Shown: positions 34,101 through 40,858 of the stretch, one piece after another | How positions within the stretch are numbered: position 1 is the first letter of the stretch | Layout: each line of letters starts with the position of its first letter | NCBI RefSeq assembly: GCF_020884795.1 | Contig: NZ_BBZF01000029.1 | Coordinates: 1-64,000 of the forward strand | From: Micromonospora okii | GTDB taxonomy: Bacteria > Actinomycetota > Actinomycetes > Mycobacteriales > Micromonosporaceae | DNA: 64,000 nucleotides | Reading direction: 5' to 3' | The notes under the pieces: generated by a model | The model's input: only the letters and a program-made list of their open reading frames with translations | Database searches by the model: none | Told to the model about the DNA's origin: nothing | Position numbers and translations under genes: made by a program

Positions 34101-36283
34101 ACCTCCGGGGCGGCCGAGGCGACCGCAGTCTCATGCTCCGCCGCCAGGACGCGCAGGACCGGAAGCCACAGCGGCCACACCGGCAGCCGCGACTGCGCGG
34201 CGGCGTACACCGCCACGTCCGGCATGTCGGCGAACACAGTGATCCAACTGGAGTCCGGCACGGTCGCGGAGAACCTGAACCTGCGCAGCAGCCGTGCCAG
34301 CAGAGCGCTGTCGGCGGCGAGGCGCGACCACAGCTCGCCCAGAAGCCGGTCGGCGTCGTGGGCGTAGAACACCGCGTCGAGGTACAAGTCCGCCACGAGC
34401 GGCTGGTCGGCGGCGTCCAGCGCAGACCGGTCGGCCTCCCACCGGTCGACACCGTGCTCGCGGAGCACGCCGGCGGCATACAGGCGGATCGCTCGGTGCC
34501 ACGACGGCAGCGCCGCCTTCTCCGCGATCACGCCGATGACGTCGTCACGGGAGCGCAGGTAATGCAACAGCGTCCAGTCGTCGAACAGGTCGTGGGCGAA
34601 GGAGACCCGGCCGTCGACCGCCGAGAGGATCCCGTCGACGCGCAGCGAATCAACGAGCCCAACGGCGTCGACCGGGAGGTCATCCAGGGGAGTGTGGGCC
34701 CGCAGACGGTCCGCCTGCTCGACGGCGATCCGCCGCAGCAACGTCTGGCGGGTGGCGCCGTCCGGGCCCGCGCCGGCCAGCCGCTGCCACCACAAGCCAG
34801 CGATCGACGGCTCGTCACGGATAGCGGCAACCGTAGCCCCAGGCATCCGCAGCACTAGGTCGAGGACCTTCGGGCGTCGCAGGACACCACGGAGCCCACC
34901 GGCGACGACCACCGCGGCCAGGTCCGGGTGCCCGCGCAACACCAGACCGATGTCGGCGTCAGACAGGTCCCCCATCACGAGCGGGGCGGCCTGCGGACCG
35001 TTGGCCTGCACCAAGTGCTCCGACACTCGGGGGAACTCAGATTGCTGCGAGGTGATCAACAACCGGATCCGGCCGCCGGCGGCGGCTGCGAGGCGTGCCA
35101 GGGCGGCCGTCGCGGCGAACGGCTCGTCGGTATAGACCCGGTCGAGGCCGTCAACGACGACGCGGACCTCTCCGGGGGCAAGCGTCAGGACCTCCTCCAG
35201 GCCCCGGGTCAGCCCGAGACGAGCGCCGACGCCGGCCTCGAGGTCCGCAGCCGACAGCCAAACCGCCCGGTGCGTGCCCGGGGCGGCCAGCCACCTCTTG
35301 GCCGCCACGGTCTTGCCGCACCCCGACGGCCCCGACAGCACGCTGACCGCCCCGGCGTTGGCGAGCACGGCGGTCACGTCCTCACGGACCAGGACCACGT
35401 CGTCGCCGAGCCGGTCCCGGACCCGGGCCGTCATGCTGGTGCTGTGCGCGGTGAGAAGGCTCCAGTCGGGAGCGACATCCGGGCGCAGCTGGAACGCGAA
35501 CTGCCCGCCCAGCCGGTCAGCCAGAAGCTGCCAGGTGACTGCCCCGCCTTTGGGCCGCAGGTCGGCGACCACCTCGAGCAGCGCCGTCCACAGATCCACG
35601 GCCCTCCCGGCCTGCTGCGGAACGAGCGCGGCGCGGCACCACCGGATCGCGTCCGCGATCGCCTGGGAGGTAGGGGTGAGGAAGTCCAGACGCAGAGGCA
35701 GAAGCAAGGCCAGCAGCCGGGCGGGAGAGGAGTCCACGTTGACCCCGTGCTGCTCGGCGAGCTCTATCGGGCACTTCGCCGACTCCCACAGCGAGCGCTT
35801 CGCCTCGTTGAACGCGCCGGGCACGCCGATCCGTGAGGCGATGCCAGCCTGGTCGGCGGCGGCCTCCCCGATCAACTCCCCGAGCTCGACCCAGGTGCCC
35901 TGCGCCGCTGACCCTGACACCAGGCCGACCCGGTCTACAGCGGGCCGGAACCTGTCGGCGAGGATGTCGCGCCAGGCAGCCTCCACGAACTCCGTGTGCA
36001 GCCTGGCTCCGGTCAGCATGTCGAAGGACTTCACCGACGCCGACCACCGCGGCCCACCGGCCGCGTCACCGGTAACGACCATGTCATCGAGGAAGAACCC
36101 CGACGCACTGCCCTGGAACCGCACCTCCACCGGGACCGCGACCCCGAGGCCCAGCGGCATCTCGCCAGCGGCCATCCCAGCGGTGAGCCACGCACCAACA
36201 CGGTCTTCGAAACTGAAGCCGCCACCGCCCGTGATGAACGCCGTCGCCACCGACCGCCCGTCCGACGCCTCGCTGCTCGACAT
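31181..36283 (-). CDS. Giant NTPase with N-terminal Cap4/DUF4297-like nuclease domain (probable anti-phage effector)
   Basis: 1,700 residues. The N terminus FSFEDRVGAWLTAGMAAG...VEVRFQGSASGFFLDDMVV...WSASVKSF matches the Cap4/DUF4297 nuclease pattern: Glu26, Asp66-Asp67 and Ser-x-Lys85 as the PD-(D/E)XK site. A P-loop follows at 318-325 (GPSGCGKT) with Walker B RVVVDGLDRVY at ~374-384 and a STAND/NACHT-like continuation (RIRLLITSQQSEF). The remaining 1,200 residues are helical and repeat-like, suited to ligand sensing. Nuclease-STAND-sensor order is that of Avs-type proteins, which detect a phage protein and then cut DNA. The ligand is unknown. No partner gene is coupled; a frameshifted gene lies divergently upstream. 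Confidence 0.85.
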   Translation of the reverse strand: MSSSEASDGRSVATAFITGGGGFSFEDRVGAWLTAGMAAGEMPLGLGVAVPVEVRFQGSASGFFLDDMVVTGDAAGGPRWSASVKSFDMLTGARLHTEFVEAAWRDILADRFRPAVDRVGLVSGSAAQGTWVELGELIGEAAADQAGIASRIGVPGAFNEAKRSLWESAKCPIELAEQHGVNVDSSPARLLALLLPLRLDFLTPTSQAIADAIRWCRAALVPQQAGRAVDLWTALLEVVADLRPKGGAVTWQLLADRLGGQFAFQLRPDVAPDWSLLTAHSTSMTARVRDRLGDDVVLVREDVTAVLANAGAVSVLSGPSGCGKTVAAKRWLAAPGTHRAVWLSAADLEAGVGARLGLTRGLEEVLTLAPGEVRVVVDGLDRVYTDEPFAATAALARLAAAAGGRIRLLITSQQSEFPRVSEHLVQANGPQAAPLVMGDLSDADIGLVLRGHPDLAAVVVAGGLRGVLRRPKVLDLVLRMPGATVAAIRDEPSIAGLWWQRLAGAGPDGATRQTLLRRIAVEQADRLRAHTPLDDLPVDAVGLVDSLRVDGILSAVDGRVSFAHDLFDDWTLLHYLRSRDDVIGVIAEKAALPSWHRAIRLYAAGVLREHGVDRWEADRSALDAADQPLVADLYLDAVFYAHDADRLLGELWSRLAADSALLARLLRRFRFSATVPDSSWITVFADMPDVAVYAAAQSRLPVWPLWLPVLRVLAAEHETAVASAAPEVAAIADLWLRHAPDTWPARDQAAVIGLAVGRHIVAHIAGGGYFDDRVEPVLWRCVIAAGAVKPDAVATFLDALLPPVDSQLEHSGQVRGRQRRGQTGLRAALLDVDTVMPLLPASAQLARDLVLRAAVDSDRRHRHHFHHRLRDGLGIASAPRSFDPIPECGPFRAMLINAEPQGIDVVLALVEHATTHWRRTRNAPMSGGQEPTQERPAFELLIDGAPVALVGDATVLAWSHGGHQVPDILAAAMMALEAHLYKALDDGRDITTLLVQLTGSRSVATWGLLADIARHTPALLEGPLAPLVTSADLLDDDRMSVQMRSFRLLPLVMDPTRAKRARNWHTMDHRKTPLLDLVRLGAFVTGRLTEQLTTAREHWAATDAHRWRVMLAATDIANYHAVRATDGKPYLVYTPPAALEEEAREMRDHLDRDRAWMVFAHTMRRNITDHVRPSDAELEEQWATVQPQLDALGPDAESPSSISSVEDLRCGYAAWLVLCARDWLRNHPDREAWCRAVLMRPLTDPTATRSHADPDSPSDDEWDVFCAEALTALWAETPDDVTVRAAIARLLVARRITVTTVMRLAAAHPHLADDLRRLEYLTLHCARLSMWHNEIDPYLQEDLDFDTDPEEADGPDVDQEDDEPGHGPIDGLPELEAAAEAAFDAFADGCLPAEVPRLPDWIATTLAAKLPDAHDDRSRILRTLDLGYLVASRPHFTALAATADTLTRARAVEFAADLATFLASGLTPTKAANRSPRYPNDEERSALRLLADITISADAAQARTIWEPILTLGATASSWVDSYLSQVWKAACTKNPLPAAFPALVADMLGFATTASTWQGHSGRGVLALAVAGLGKWGHSSVSEQQTAAIRAAVPAWSTWFGAHMGHDDFAYAAVRFFQESAAAAFVHDAVGWLAARERSSNPTSERVDTAVTEFLVTISTRTPNPLHGTGPTADNGRQILARLHGRGNTVAGQLLNSLT

Positions 36284-36329
36284 CGCCTGAGGCTACCGGC
36301 CCGCACCCCACCCAGCCGCCGTCGGCCGG

Positions 36330-37006
36330 GTGAGCGTCGAGATCGACGGGGTGCACCGGTCGTACGTGTGCCTGCTCACCGACGGCAGCCACAGCAGCAC
36401 CCTGTTCGCCCCCGGCGTGCCCGGCCCACCGTGGGGGCGGAGGAACATCTGGCCCGCCTGGTGTCCGGGGCGGGGCTGCCGCCCACCCGGGCGGTCGTGC
36501 GCCACCCGTTGCAGGCCCCGCACGTGAACGAGCTGCGCCACAGCACCCCTGCCGACGGCGTCACCGTCGTACGCCGCTCCGCGACGTCCCACGCCCTGCT
36601 CACCGAGGGGGAGAGCGAGCCGGTCACCCGTCCGCTCTCCGCCGACCCGCCGTCGACCGAGTTCGTTGGGGCGGTACCGGTCGACAACGAGCGACTGCGC
36701 GACGTCCTCGCCGGGCTGGTGGAGCCCGCCACCTCCGTCCCAATGGGCGGGTACGTGACGGTGGACGAGCGATGGCAGTCGCCGTACGGCGTCGCGACCC
36801 ACCGCTACCTGATCGCACCAGCCACACCGCTGGACTCCCGGCTGATGCCGAACCGCACGTTCCTGCGGCCCGGCGAACCGCTCACCGTGCCCCTGGCCGA
36901 CGGCACCATGGCCGACCGCGACGTCTCGGTCGACAGCCGCAGTCACCTCTTCGCCGCCGAGCGGCGCGCCGACTGCACCGATCTTGGACTTCTCGACCAG
37001 CGATAG
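36330..37006 (+). pseudogene. Unrecognised gene broken by a frameshift
   Basis: A GTG at 36330 opens VSVEIDGVHRSYVCLLTDGSHSSTLFAPGVPGP, then near 36425 sensible coding moves to another frame (TVGAEEHLARLVSGAGLPPTRAVVRHPL...) and continues to the stop at 37006 with GGYVTVDERWQSPYGVATHRYLIAP and RTFLRPGEPLTVPLADG. A single-base change would join the two parts into a protein of about 225 residues. I do not recognise a family. Because coding starts abruptly 47 bases from the divergent NTPase gene, it could also be a 5'-truncated remnant. Confidence 0.5.
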
Positions 37007-37058
37007 GGCCTTCGCCGTGGCCCAATCGGCTGCTGCTCTCCCAGACTCTGGTCTTGGC

Positions 37059-37577
37059 TCACGCGAATGGTGAACGCCATACGCGGACACCCATCTCCCG
37101 GAACCGTTCGGGGTGGCCCCGGATGGTGCACCAGTTGCGGTGCGTGAACCGCAACATCTCGTCCTGCCGGGGGTGTCGTTTGCCGAGCGCGGCACCGATG
37201 GGCGCCAGTTCGGCGGTGGGAAGCGCGAGCACCCCTTGTAGAGTGAATGCCTCGAACAGGACTAAGGCGTACCACTCGACGTTGGGCAGTCGCGTGATGA
37301 GATGCTCGTTGACCCATGTGCCGGTCGGGTTGGCAAGGTAGCGGACTTGGATTTTTTGCTCGTCCGGCAGTATCAGGTCGTAGTCGGCCTGCACTCGGCT
37401 GGGAGCCAGAGTGGCACCGGTGAGCGCCGCGACGAGATGCTCGCTGATTTCGGCTAGGGGGTCCCGGTTTGACATGGGTAAGCCGAGCGAAGCCAGTAGA
37501 TCCTGCCGGGCTTGGCGGTACGCCTCGAGCGCGGCGATCAGCGTCACTACACGGGTGGGAACTGGTACGACATTCAT
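37059..37577 (-). CDS. Small nuclease-like protein, third gene of GIY-YIG cluster
   Basis: 172 residues from the ATG at 37577, which overlaps the upstream gene's stop as ATGA. Residues 45-75 (EHLVAALTGATLAPSRVQADYDLILPDEQKIQVRYLANP) show an acidic strand followed by an x-Q-V-R/K strand, a loose match to a PD-(D/E)XK core (Asp-Tyr-Asp...IQVR). LPNVEWYALVLFEAFTLQGVLALP then resembles the hydrophobic core strands of restriction-like folds. Lys of the ExK motif appears as Arg or is absent, so catalysis is doubtful. It probably acts with the GIY-YIG protein. Confidence 0.6.
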   Translation of the reverse strand: MNVVPVPTRVVTLIAALEAYRQARQDLLASLGLPMSNRDPLAEISEHLVAALTGATLAPSRVQADYDLILPDEQKIQVRYLANPTGTWVNEHLITRLPNVEWYALVLFEAFTLQGVLALPTAELAPIGAALGKRHPRQDEMLRFTHRNWCTIRGHPERFREMGVRVWRSPFA

Positions 37578-38350
37578 GGCAAATTGATGGTCTCCCAGTC
37601 TTCGCAGGCATGGACAGCTACGAGTGCGGCGTTCTCGGCTAGCAGCCGGCATGCTTTGACGGTGAGGTCGAGCGGCTGTGGTCGACCGGCCCGGTACACC
37701 GTGGCGGTGAGAGCGGTGGCCAGATGTACCGCCCCGCCCTGGGACAGGTGTCCATGGAGCAGCGCGTTGATCCGCAGACTGGTCCGCTGCGTGGGGCCTG
37801 GGTGCCGATAGTTGCCAGCGAGCCGTCGGCTCAGGCTGCTGGTTTCCCCGATGTAGATGCGGCGCCGCGAGGCGTCGGGCATCGTGGCCGGCAGGCTGAG
37901 GCGGTACAGGCCCGGAGCGGCAGGGAGGTCGGGGATTGACAGCCGGCTGGCGCTGTCGAGGACGACCGTGCCGCTGTGCCGCCAGGACAGCACGACGCGG
38001 ACGTCAACCTCGGAGTCGGCCTCCGGGCGTACGGGCCGCTCGGTGGCTGTGCTCGGTTCGACGATGAGCGCACGCGCTCGCCGGTCGGGCGGCACTGCGT
38101 TGCGACCGCCGCGTTCGAAGCGGACCCGACCGCGATCCAGGTAAACCTGCTGCACCTTGTAATCGGCAGCCATCCATGCCCGTGCCTGCGGATGGCCGGT
38201 GTTGGCCCACCATTGTCGCTGAGTGCTCGATGGCGGCAGGCCCCCGACCAAGCGCGCAATCTCATCGAAGGTCAGCTCGACAAGGTTGCACCTACGCCCT
38301 GCTGCCGCAGCTAAATGGGCGGTAAGCGGCCCGTACTTGCCGGCCATCAT
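37574..38350 (-). CDS. DUF7662-like plus GIY-YIG nuclease
   Basis: 258 residues. The N-terminal 80 residues (YGPLTAHLAAAAG...VELTFDEIARLVGGLPPSS...WWANTGHPQARAWMAADYKVQQVYLDRGRVRF) resemble a small domain often paired with restriction and DNA-repair proteins (DUF7662). From about 145 a GIY-YIG nuclease follows: GLYRLSLP (GLY), RRRIYIGETSSLSRRLAGNYRH (YIG, catalytic Arg) and a later INALLHGHL segment. Both ends overlap neighbours (38347 and 37574, each ATGA), so three products are made together. A restriction or DNA-damage function is inferred. Confidence 0.75.
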   Translation of the reverse strand: MMAGKYGPLTAHLAAAAGRRCNLVELTFDEIARLVGGLPPSSTQRQWWANTGHPQARAWMAADYKVQQVYLDRGRVRFERGGRNAVPPDRRARALIVEPSTATERPVRPEADSEVDVRVVLSWRHSGTVVLDSASRLSIPDLPAAPGLYRLSLPATMPDASRRRIYIGETSSLSRRLAGNYRHPGPTQRTSLRINALLHGHLSQGGAVHLATALTATVYRAGRPQPLDLTVKACRLLAENAALVAVHACEDWETINLP

Positions 38351-38670
38351 CGCTCCGCAGGCGACGCCGCCCGCTGTTGGCGTCTACCAGAGGACCAGAC
38401 CAGGATGTCAAGCAACCGTACGTCGCTGAGCCGGTCGGCCGACTCGGCGACGATCCCGCCAGCGTCGCGCATCCAGTAGTATAGGCGTAACAGCGCATTG
38501 GCCGAGCGCCGCACGTCGAGACGGACGGCGGCCCAACACGCCCGACGCACCCGCGGCCGATCGCAGCTCATCGCAAGGTTCCGTGCGGTGACCAACGTCG
38601 GGTGCCAGGACAGCGCCATGAGCCGGCAATCGAGTGTAGAAACAGACCCACCCGCATCGGATGTAGACAC
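38347..38670 (-). CDS. Small hypothetical protein, first gene of GIY-YIG cluster
   Basis: 107 residues from a GTG at 38670 (VSTSDAGGSVSTLDCRL...), or about 90 from the internal Met of MALSWHPTLVTARNLAMS. Helical, with many Arg and Leu (RRSANALLRLYYWMRDAGGIVAESADRLSDVRLLDILVW). No family recognised. It overlaps the GIY-YIG gene as ATGA. Its size and position suit an HTH regulator or an inhibitor/immunity partner, but there is no diagnostic motif. Confidence 0.55.
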   Translation of the reverse strand: MSTSDAGGSVSTLDCRLMALSWHPTLVTARNLAMSCDRPRVRRACWAAVRLDVRRSANALLRLYYWMRDAGGIVAESADRLSDVRLLDILVWSSGRRQQRAASPAER

Positions 38671-38788
38671 TTGCTGATTTTTGCATGGTTCACACCCTTT
38701 GGTCTGTCCTGATGAAGCTGCCGGTACAGGTGATCCGCCGCATCGTAGAGACCGCCCTGAACAAGGGGGCCGGGGAGACTGTCTCGCG

Positions 38789-39958
38789 TTACGTCGCGAT
38801 CGTGCCGTCGGGTCGCAGGCCGTAGCGGGCGAGGTCGCGCAGTTCGGCGCGGTCGGGTTGTGTCTCGATGAGTTTCCGCACGGCTCGGTCTGCGCCGTGT
38901 TCGCCGAGTACCACCAGTTGCAGCAGATTCGGTAAGTCGGCGTCCGTGACCCGTCGCCGGCTTGCCGCCTTGTGCGCGGCGTTGCTGTGCTCGGCCATCT
39001 CCTCCACCTCCTCGTACCGTCCCTGCCGCTCGAGGAGCGTCACGAGGCGACGACGGAGGTAACCGTCCGGGCTGACCGCCAGCCGGCGTAGCTGATCGGC
39101 ATCCTCTCGGTCGAGCCAGTAGTCGGCGAGTGGCCTCCGAACGCCGCTGACGCCGTCGTCGGTGAGTTGGCGCAACGTCTTCTCGTCGCCGAGCTCGACC
39201 AGGACGCTGACGAGACGCGGGCCGATGTCGAGGGCTGCAGCGATACTGCTGCCGCCGTCACTGTGCAGCAGGTCGCGCAGCAGCCGTGCCCCATCCGCCG
39301 GCCGGCCCCGAGCGATGAGCAGCTCCGCGAGCTGACGCCGCGCGGGCCGGTCGCCGTCAGCCGCCAGTGTGCGTAGCCCCGGCTCGTCGCCGGCCGCGAG
39401 CAGCCGCTTCGCCCGCTCCTCACGAGCCCCGGGCACCCCCTCCACGATCAGCGCGTCGAGGTCGTCGGTAGCTTTCACACGTTGTCGGTCGACCTTCACC
39501 CGGGCCGCTGACAGCCCCGTTGCGGCGAGCCGTTCGATCAGATCCAGCCGCCTGGCCATTTCCAGGTCATCGACGAGTCCTGCCTCATCGGCGAGATCGG
39601 AGCGTTTACCCCGGTCCAGCATGTCGCTGAGCAGCCCGCTGGCCAGTTCGGCGTGCCCGTGCGCGAAGAGGTCTCGAAGCACCCACCCGGGCACCGATCC
39701 GCCCTCGCACCCGGCCTCAACTTGCCTATCGTCGAGCACCTTGACCAGTCCGCGTCGCGCATACTCATGCCCGGCCGTGATCGCCGTCTGATAGGCCTCG
39801 GCAGCGCCCTCAAGATCGCCCGCCTTCCGCAGCCCATCGCCGAGATCGCCGGCCAGGTCCACACAGCCTACGTCAACGGCCGCTCGCAGCACCTCAACCG
39901 TCGCCACGGTTGCGGCCAGCGCGCGGTGCGCGTTCAGGTCACCGCCCCCGGCCAGCAC
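38789..39958 (-). CDS. Helical repeat protein (TPR/HEAT-like), probably the 3' part of a frameshifted gene
   Basis: 389 residues from a GTG at 39958. It is built of about ten ~35-residue helical pairs, for example DGLRKAGDLEGAAEAYQTAITAGHEYARRGLVKVLDD and ERAKRLLAAGDEPGLRTLAADGDRPARRQLAELLIARGRPADGARLL, as in TPR or HEAT-type scaffolds. Upstream, the frame at 39934-40272 has related composition and would join this one if a base were gained or lost near 39985 (WVAQGG then RLADVEVLAGGGD). So the gene was probably longer. Function unknown. Confidence 0.65.
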   Translation of the reverse strand: MLAGGGDLNAHRALAATVATVEVLRAAVDVGCVDLAGDLGDGLRKAGDLEGAAEAYQTAITAGHEYARRGLVKVLDDRQVEAGCEGGSVPGWVLRDLFAHGHAELASGLLSDMLDRGKRSDLADEAGLVDDLEMARRLDLIERLAATGLSAARVKVDRQRVKATDDLDALIVEGVPGAREERAKRLLAAGDEPGLRTLAADGDRPARRQLAELLIARGRPADGARLLRDLLHSDGGSSIAAALDIGPRLVSVLVELGDEKTLRQLTDDGVSGVRRPLADYWLDREDADQLRRLAVSPDGYLRRRLVTLLERQGRYEEVEEMAEHSNAAHKAASRRRVTDADLPNLLQLVVLGEHGADRAVRKLIETQPDRAELRDLARYGLRPDGTIAT

Positions 39959-40272
39959 CTCGACGTCCGCGAGCCGCCCTGCGCCACCCAGAGCCGGAGC
40001 CGAGCCTCATCGGCAGCGGGTCGGCCCGAGTGGGCCGCCCGTTCGTACAGCAGCTCCGCGTAGGCGAAGAGCATCCGGGACCTCGCCCGCTCCGCCATCG
40101 CCAAGGCGACGTCGGGGGAGACGACGTGGTCCGCGACGGCCAGCCAGACCGGCGCCGGCGCGAGCTCCCGGTAGCGGGTGCGGACGCCGTGCCGTTCCAG
40201 GCAGCGGTGCAGGCGCAGGCCGTCGTACCGGGTCGGGTCGGGTCGGGTCGGCTGGATTGTCATCCCGACCAA
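39934..40272 (-). pseudogene. Frame-disrupted 5' part of the repeat-protein gene
   Basis: A 112-codon frame: LRLHRCLERHGVRTRYRELAPAPVWLAVADHVVSPDVALAMAERARSRMLFAYAELLYERAAHSGRPAADEARLRLWVAQGG looks like genuine protein and then collapses. At its other end it passes through a GGGTC tandem repeat at 40230-40249, upstream of which plausible coding (ENLRAELLFAAAGGYLDRADHVDAGKTWRRALVMATIRRAG, about 40290-40410) is in another frame. The whole 38.8-40.4 kb stretch therefore looks like one gene in three frames. Confidence 0.45.
40230..40249. repeat. Pentanucleotide tandem repeat, four copies of GGGTC
   Basis: Four perfect GGGTC units in a row. A five-base unit alters the reading frame each time a copy is gained or lost, and plausible coding changes frame exactly here on the minus strand, so it may be a slippage site. 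Confidence 0.8.
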
Positions 40273-40615
40273 ACGCCGTCACCCCAGCGCGCCGGATGGT
40301 CGCCATTACCAGCGCTCGCCGCCACGTCTTCCCGGCGTCGACGTGATCGGCGCGGTCGAGATAGCCGCCGGCCGCCGCGAACAGCAGCTCGGCACGGAGG
40401 TTCTCGTGGGAGCCGATCCGGCTGAGATCTATGACCGGCTGTGGGAGACAGTGGTGGTTGGTTGAGCAGCGAGGGCGCCGTTCATTGCCAGCCGCGAGCC
40501 GTTCGGCGGTTGGCTGGCTGGGCAATGGCGGGATACCCATCCAACCGATCAGCAGCCATGGCTGGGTTGAGTCATGGCGAAGAAAACAGCCTTGGTGAAG
40601 GATGAAATGCCATAG
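40273..40615. other. Gap with competing weak frames between repeat protein and helicase remnant
   Basis: About 340 bases. On the minus strand, 40290-40430 could code for a further 5' piece of the repeat-protein gene; on the plus strand a frame ending at 40465 (VDVIGAVEIAAGRREQQLGTEVLVGADPAEIYDRLWETVVVG) is also plausible. I cannot choose between them. A 13-codon plus frame (MAKKTALVKDEMP, 40574-40615) precedes the helicase remnant in the same frame. Confidence 0.3.
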
Positions 40616-40858
40616 CGGTTCTCGGCTCCCCAGTCCGTCTTCCCGTACGCTGATCAGCCAGGCCGAAGGTGGCAAGAGCACGATGAACTGGCCCAGTACC
40701 GCAGGGACCGCCAATCCTGGGAGGAACGCTTGTCCGCCCTGGCAGCCGAACGAGACCGCGAGCTGGCCGCCATCGCCGCCCGCTACCGCAATCCGCAACT
40801 CCACCGGTTCCCGGTGGCGGTGGTCTTCGCCGTACCGAAGCCGGAGGCGACCCCATGA
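40616..40858 (+). pseudogene. C-terminal remnant of a SNF2/DEAD helicase gene (DrmD-like position)
   Basis: An open frame of 80 codons that follows a TAG and has no start. Its end RRWQEHDELAQYRRDRQSWEERL...AAIAARYRNPQLHRFPVAVVFAVP is the charged C-terminal tail seen on large SNF2-type helicases that sit directly upstream of Eco57I-like methyltransferases (RYxxPxxxxxPxAVxFxVP). Its TGA overlaps the methyltransferase ATG as ATGA. The remaining roughly 900 residues of helicase are gone, so the system has lost its motor while the methyltransferase remains intact. Confidence 0.6.
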
